Shown in pieces: positions 61,349-64,000 of a DNA stretch of 64,000 nt. A program made the position numbers and the translations under genes. This DNA comes from Afipia sp. (GTDB taxonomy: Bacteria; Pseudomonadota; Alphaproteobacteria; Rhizobiales; Xanthobacteraceae), in contig JANQAK010000003.1 in the NCBI GenBank assembly GCA_024707075.1, positions 310,001 through 374,000 on the forward strand, read 5' to 3'. The notes beneath the pieces are model-generated. The model saw nothing but the letters and a program-made list of their open reading frames with translations, had not been told where the DNA came from and searched no databases. Each line of letters starts with the position of its first letter. Position 1 is the first letter of the stretch.

Positions 61349-61870
61349 TTAAACCTTCTGAAGCTGTTCGCCGTCGAAATGTACTTTGGTTCGGCGCCCA
61401 AACATGGACACTAGCGCGCCGACCCGGCCGCGATCGTCGCACTCATAAACCTCCGCAGCGAACCCACTGAACGGCCCATCCGCCACACGCACAGTCTCAC
61501 CAACCTCGAAGGGTGCAGCTCCAGCGTTGAAGAAACGCTCAGCCTCGTAGGCCTCCTTCGCTGAGATAGCCTCGATCATCTGACCCGGCAGTGAGCATGG
61601 GCGACCATCGATCTTGAGATAGTCCCGAACGCCGGCGACCCGCTTCGGCAATCCGAAGTCGTCAAACCCCTCCTTGAGACGCGCGAAGATGTATCCAGGA
61701 AACAACGGCTTCTGGACTTCGATCTTCCGGCCGCGCTGAATCATCTTTTTGTAAAACGTCGGGCCGTAGGCTTGAATCCGGCGGCCAATGAGACCGGCAA
61801 CGGCGGTCACCTCGCGCTGCGGCTCGGTCATCAAAATGAACCAAGTCGATGTCTGCTGTTCGCTTGCCAC
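61349..61870 (-). CDS. NusG/RfaH-like transcription factor
   Basis: 173 residues. NGN domain: TWFILMTEPQREVTAVAGLIGRRIQAYGPTFYKK, PLFPGYIFARLKEGF, RVAGVRDYLKIDG. C-terminal KOW domain: FEVGETVRVADGPFSGFAAEVYECDDRGRVGALVSMFGRRTKVHF. The host must have its own NusG, so this is a specialised paralog. Being directly upstream of the late genes, it likely acts as an antiterminator for the 23-kb late operon. Confidence 0.82.
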   Translation of the reverse strand: MASEQQTSTWFILMTEPQREVTAVAGLIGRRIQAYGPTFYKKMIQRGRKIEVQKPLFPGYIFARLKEGFDDFGLPKRVAGVRDYLKIDGRPCSLPGQMIEAISAKEAYEAERFFNAGAAPFEVGETVRVADGPFSGFAAEVYECDDRGRVGALVSMFGRRTKVHFDGEQLQKV

Positions 61871-61914
61871 GTCTCTGCCTCTTGAGTTTCGATTTGTTCA
61901 ATTAACGCGGCGGG

Positions 61915-62115
61915 TTACTTTGATTTTTTACGCTTTGACATGAGGCGACGCCGTTTATCATCGGTCGCTTTGGCGAGAGCACGCGCCTTGGTCGCCAACC
62001 CTTCGGCATCGCCTGCCCTTAGATCCAACGCGGCCCGTCTCAGGCTTCTGGCGGCTTGAAGTAAGGCGAACGCTTCAAGCGAATGTCCGGCGGCATTCTT
62101 CTTGGTTTTGTCCAT
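61915..62115 (-). CDS. Small basic phage protein
   Basis: 66 residues (MDKTKKNAAGHSLEAFALLQ, AARSLRRAALDLRAGDAEGL, ATKARALAKATDDKRRRLMS, KRKKSK). Helical with a strongly basic C-terminus, suggesting nucleic-acid binding. No family recognised. Confidence 0.55.
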   Translation of the reverse strand: MDKTKKNAAGHSLEAFALLQAARSLRRAALDLRAGDAEGLATKARALAKATDDKRRRLMSKRKKSK

Positions 62116-62145
62116 CGTCTCTGCCTCGATAGTTTGTGTTTTGGA

Positions 62146-63060
62146 TTACGCGGTTACGGCTGCGGAGACTTGAAATCCAGCGGCGTTACGATGCCCTCCG
62201 CCGCCGCTACGCTTCGCGATCTCGGAAACATCCATGCGCCCATCTTCGGATCGAAGCGACCACTGGACCATGCCGTCACCACGGCGAAACCAGCACGCGG
62301 TAAACATCGCCTCTGGAAACATATTCAGCAGAGCGTGCGCGGTGTCGCTTGCGTAGTGATACGGCACATTGACGACCGGGACGAAATACCCGCCGACATA
62401 GTCCCAATAAGCATCAGCAACGAACTTCTGGATGTTAGCGTTGTGGCCCCGAAGGATTGCCGCACCTTCTTTCACCAGATCGTCAGGGTGCTCCGCGATA
62501 TCGTCCCACGTCTCAAACGCCATCGGATATGTTCGAAGGGCTGCGGAAAACTGCTTCGTCCTATCGCCGAACGCAAAGCGCCAAAGATCGTGGTCCTGAA
62601 TCAGGGCAAGCATTGTAGGCGGCGGATCATTGCGGGGGATGCCGTGTGCGAAATCCCACGCCATGACTGCGCCCGACTGGTTCATATCAAACCACGCGAC
62701 CACAGGCGGACGATCGACGTGATAGCATCCAGCCAAGAGCGATGGCACATCATCGGCCCTCATCACCCCATCACTGAAATTGACGGTGAAGGGCGCAAGA
62801 TCGGCCTCCGCTGTCTTGTGGTGATCAATGATGACGATAGATTTCGCTACTTGCGCCATCGCATCGATATCCGGGCGCTTGGCCGAGAAATCAACGAACA
62901 GTACATGTTTGCCGGTAGCATCCGGTAGCGGCTTGCCGTATGTGCCGGGCACATAGGCCACCTCGTTACCCCAGCGCCTCCAGATCGCCCAAGCCGCACC
63001 GAAACCGTCGTCGCAGTTTCCGTGATAGATGCAGATATCTGGTTTCCAAGTATCGCTCAT
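62146..63060 (-). CDS. DHH-DHHA1 family phosphoesterase
   Basis: 304 residues. DHH motifs in order: CIYHGNCDDGFGAAWAIW (HxDxDG-like, with Asn-Cys), HVLFVDFSAKRPD, IVIIDHHKTAEAD, MLALIQDHDLWRF; the C-terminal DHHA1 glycine motif is RSGGGGHRNAAGF. Such enzymes cleave short oligonucleotides or cyclic (di)nucleotides using Mn. Its role in a phage is unknown. It overlaps the DUF1376 gene by 4 bases. Confidence 0.85.
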   Translation of the reverse strand: MSDTWKPDICIYHGNCDDGFGAAWAIWRRWGNEVAYVPGTYGKPLPDATGKHVLFVDFSAKRPDIDAMAQVAKSIVIIDHHKTAEADLAPFTVNFSDGVMRADDVPSLLAGCYHVDRPPVVAWFDMNQSGAVMAWDFAHGIPRNDPPPTMLALIQDHDLWRFAFGDRTKQFSAALRTYPMAFETWDDIAEHPDDLVKEGAAILRGHNANIQKFVADAYWDYVGGYFVPVVNVPYHYASDTAHALLNMFPEAMFTACWFRRGDGMVQWSLRSEDGRMDVSEIAKRSGGGGHRNAAGFQVSAAVTA

Positions 63061-64000
63061 GCCGCACTGACCTCTGAATTAGCCGGGGGGATTCGTTCGC
63101 CGAAATCGTTCCAGCCTTCCGGGAACAACGTCGGGCACCGCGCCGCGCGCTCGTAGATCTTGCCTGCTGCGTCGATCTGATTGCACAGGAACAGAGGCCG
63201 CAGCCCCTTCTCGCGGTTCGCCATGTTCCAGCACGTATGCTCAAGCGTGCCTTCGCAGATGATCGGCCATGCGCTGCGGTCCTCAACGACCTCGGCGGGC
63301 GCGTCGGGTGCTGGCTTCCACTCGGGATTGTTCTTGCGCTTGAAGTCGAGCCAGCGATCACACCACGCCTTAAAGCTCATGTCCGGGTTGAAGCTTTTCG
63401 CCCGTGCCGCGACGCTCATGTTGACGAATTTTCGAAGCTCGGCCTCAAGCTCCAGCTTTTTCATCCCGAGCGAATAGGCGTATTCGATAGCTCGATCAGA
63501 AGGTTGGTATGTCTCGTCGATGAGAACGGCTTCACCTTCCTCAACCAATTTCAAATTCGAGGGAGAGTTACTCTCTCCCCTTTTTTCAATTCGGTTCGAT
63601 TCCGGTCCCTTCCCTTCACTTCCCTTCCCTTGGTGAACGTTACGTTCCGTCTCGAATGTATCGTTACGTTCATCGTTACGTTGTTCGTAACGGTCTAGGT
63701 CACGTTCAGCGTCACGTCGTTCCTTGGCTAAACGTCGCGCCTCGGTCGCGGCTGCCGTCTGGCCGCGCTGGTTTCTGCGCTTTGTCCCAGCCTCGATCGC
63801 CTTCTCAGCGATGACCGGATGGTAAAGACGGCCGTCGTCGCATTTCACAAATCCGCGCAACGCAGCTTCGCGCACCGCCTTCCAGCCCTTGAGGTCGCGG
63901 CCAAATCCGGCAAGGCTGGCAAGTAGCCGGTCATCGCTTGGGAGCGACGCCGCTGGCACCTGGTGCCACGACGCGCACCACAGCAGCACAGCCGTGCGGA
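63057..64000 (-). CDS. DUF1376 (YdaU-like) phage protein, partial
   Basis: The start lies beyond the window; the frame is open to 64000 (a GTG at 63989 is not the true start). The visible N-terminus (VPAASLPSDDRLLASLAGFGRDLKGWKAVREAAL, GRLYHPVIAEKA) is the DUF1376 domain, usually tied to phage replication. A charged linker (AKERRDAERDLDRYEQRNDE, TFETERNVHQGKGSEGKG) follows, then a C-terminal part SFNPDMSFKAWCDRWLDFKRK typical of phage replication-related proteins. Confidence 0.7.
   Translation of the reverse strand, partial: RTAVLLWCASWHQVPAASLPSDDRLLASLAGFGRDLKGWKAVREAALRGFVKCDDGRLYHPVIAEKAIEAGTKRRNQRGQTAAATEARRLAKERRDAERDLDRYEQRNDERNDTFETERNVHQGKGSEGKGPESNRIEKRGESNSPSNLKLVEEGEAVLIDETYQPSDRAIEYAYSLGMKKLELEAELRKFVNMSVAARAKSFNPDMSFKAWCDRWLDFKRKNNPEWKPAPDAPAEVVEDRSAWPIICEGTLEHTCWNMANREKGLRPLFLCNQIDAAGKIYERAARCPTLFPEGWNDFGERIPPANSEVSAA

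Larger units (their letters stand above)
36846..64000. mobile_element. Siphovirus-like prophage (left part)
   Basis: A complete HK97-type virion module (terminase to tail tip), lysis genes, HNH endonuclease, NusG-like factor, DHH phosphoesterase and a DUF1376 protein, nearly all on the minus strand, plus four small plus-strand genes at the left end and a phage-borne tRNA-Gly. Gene overlaps of 1-4 bases are frequent. The element runs off the right edge; integrase, repressor and replication genes must lie beyond 64 kb if it is a prophage. Exact left border is unknown. Confidence 0.85.

Noticed and set aside
36846-64000. A gene transfer agent
   Set aside because: Some proteins resemble GTA parts (holin, chaperone), but the HNH-terminase-P27 block, early promoter/operator, DHH and NusG-like genes and the tRNA point to a full phage.

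Overview
The window looks like a chromosome segment of a Bradyrhizobiaceae-type alphaproteobacterium (Bradyrhizobium / Rhodopseudomonas / Afipia relatives). Evidence is the GC-rich coding with strong third-position bias, CCA-encoding tRNAs, an OpgC glucan succinyltransferase, an H-NS-like small protein, the paa/liv arrangement, and three intergenic palindromic repeats of the kind common in these genomes. The genus is inferred from gene content, not from a marker gene.

Layout. 0-9 kb holds ordinary host genes: the end of opgC, tRNA-Pro(UGG), a DUF192 protein, a two-domain cold-shock protein, a frameshifted sirtuin, small proteins, a small lower-GC island with a tRNA-like relic (4.3-5.2 kb), gloA, marC and an SGNH hydrolase. 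8.3-14.5 kb is a metal-efflux cluster (CDF exporter, small Cys/His-rich exported protein, CzcB-like adaptor, CzcA-like pump); two large bulged hairpins lie between adaptor and pump. 14.6-31 kb is a phenylacetate degradation locus. livFGMH plus a binding protein (minus strand) diverge from paaI-paaK-tetR-paaZ-EthD-P450-thioesterase (plus strand), which converge on paaABCDE (minus strand) with paaX upstream. Uptake, CoA activation (PaaK), ring epoxidation (PaaABCDE) and ring opening (PaaZ) are present; the later beta-oxidation genes are not. Candidate operators sit in the livJ/paaI divergent region and just upstream of paaA. 31-36.5 kb carries a LysE-type exporter, tRNA-Glu(UUC), a metal-dependent cyclase/hydrolase, an HdeD-like protein and an epmA-epmB-small protein operon.

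36.8-64 kb is a prophage that continues past the right edge. A strong promoter with an internal perfect inverted repeat drives four small rightward genes. All the rest is a leftward operon, listed here in transcription order: DUF1376 protein, DHH phosphoesterase, NusG-like factor, HNH endonuclease, small and large terminase, portal, protease, HK97 capsid, glycosyltransferase, head-tail connectors, tail tube, tail chaperones, tape measure, tail tip with a LamG insertion, fibres, lysis genes, a 22-residue membrane peptide and a tRNA-Gly(UCC). The operon ends at a terminator facing the early genes. No integrase or repressor is visible.

Caution on sequence quality: seven otherwise well-conserved genes (sirtuin, paaI, paaX, a small exported protein, portal, tail chaperone, tape measure) each carry one single-base frameshift, mostly in or next to homopolymers. 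Sequencing indels are the simplest explanation, so broken genes here should not be read as biology until confirmed.
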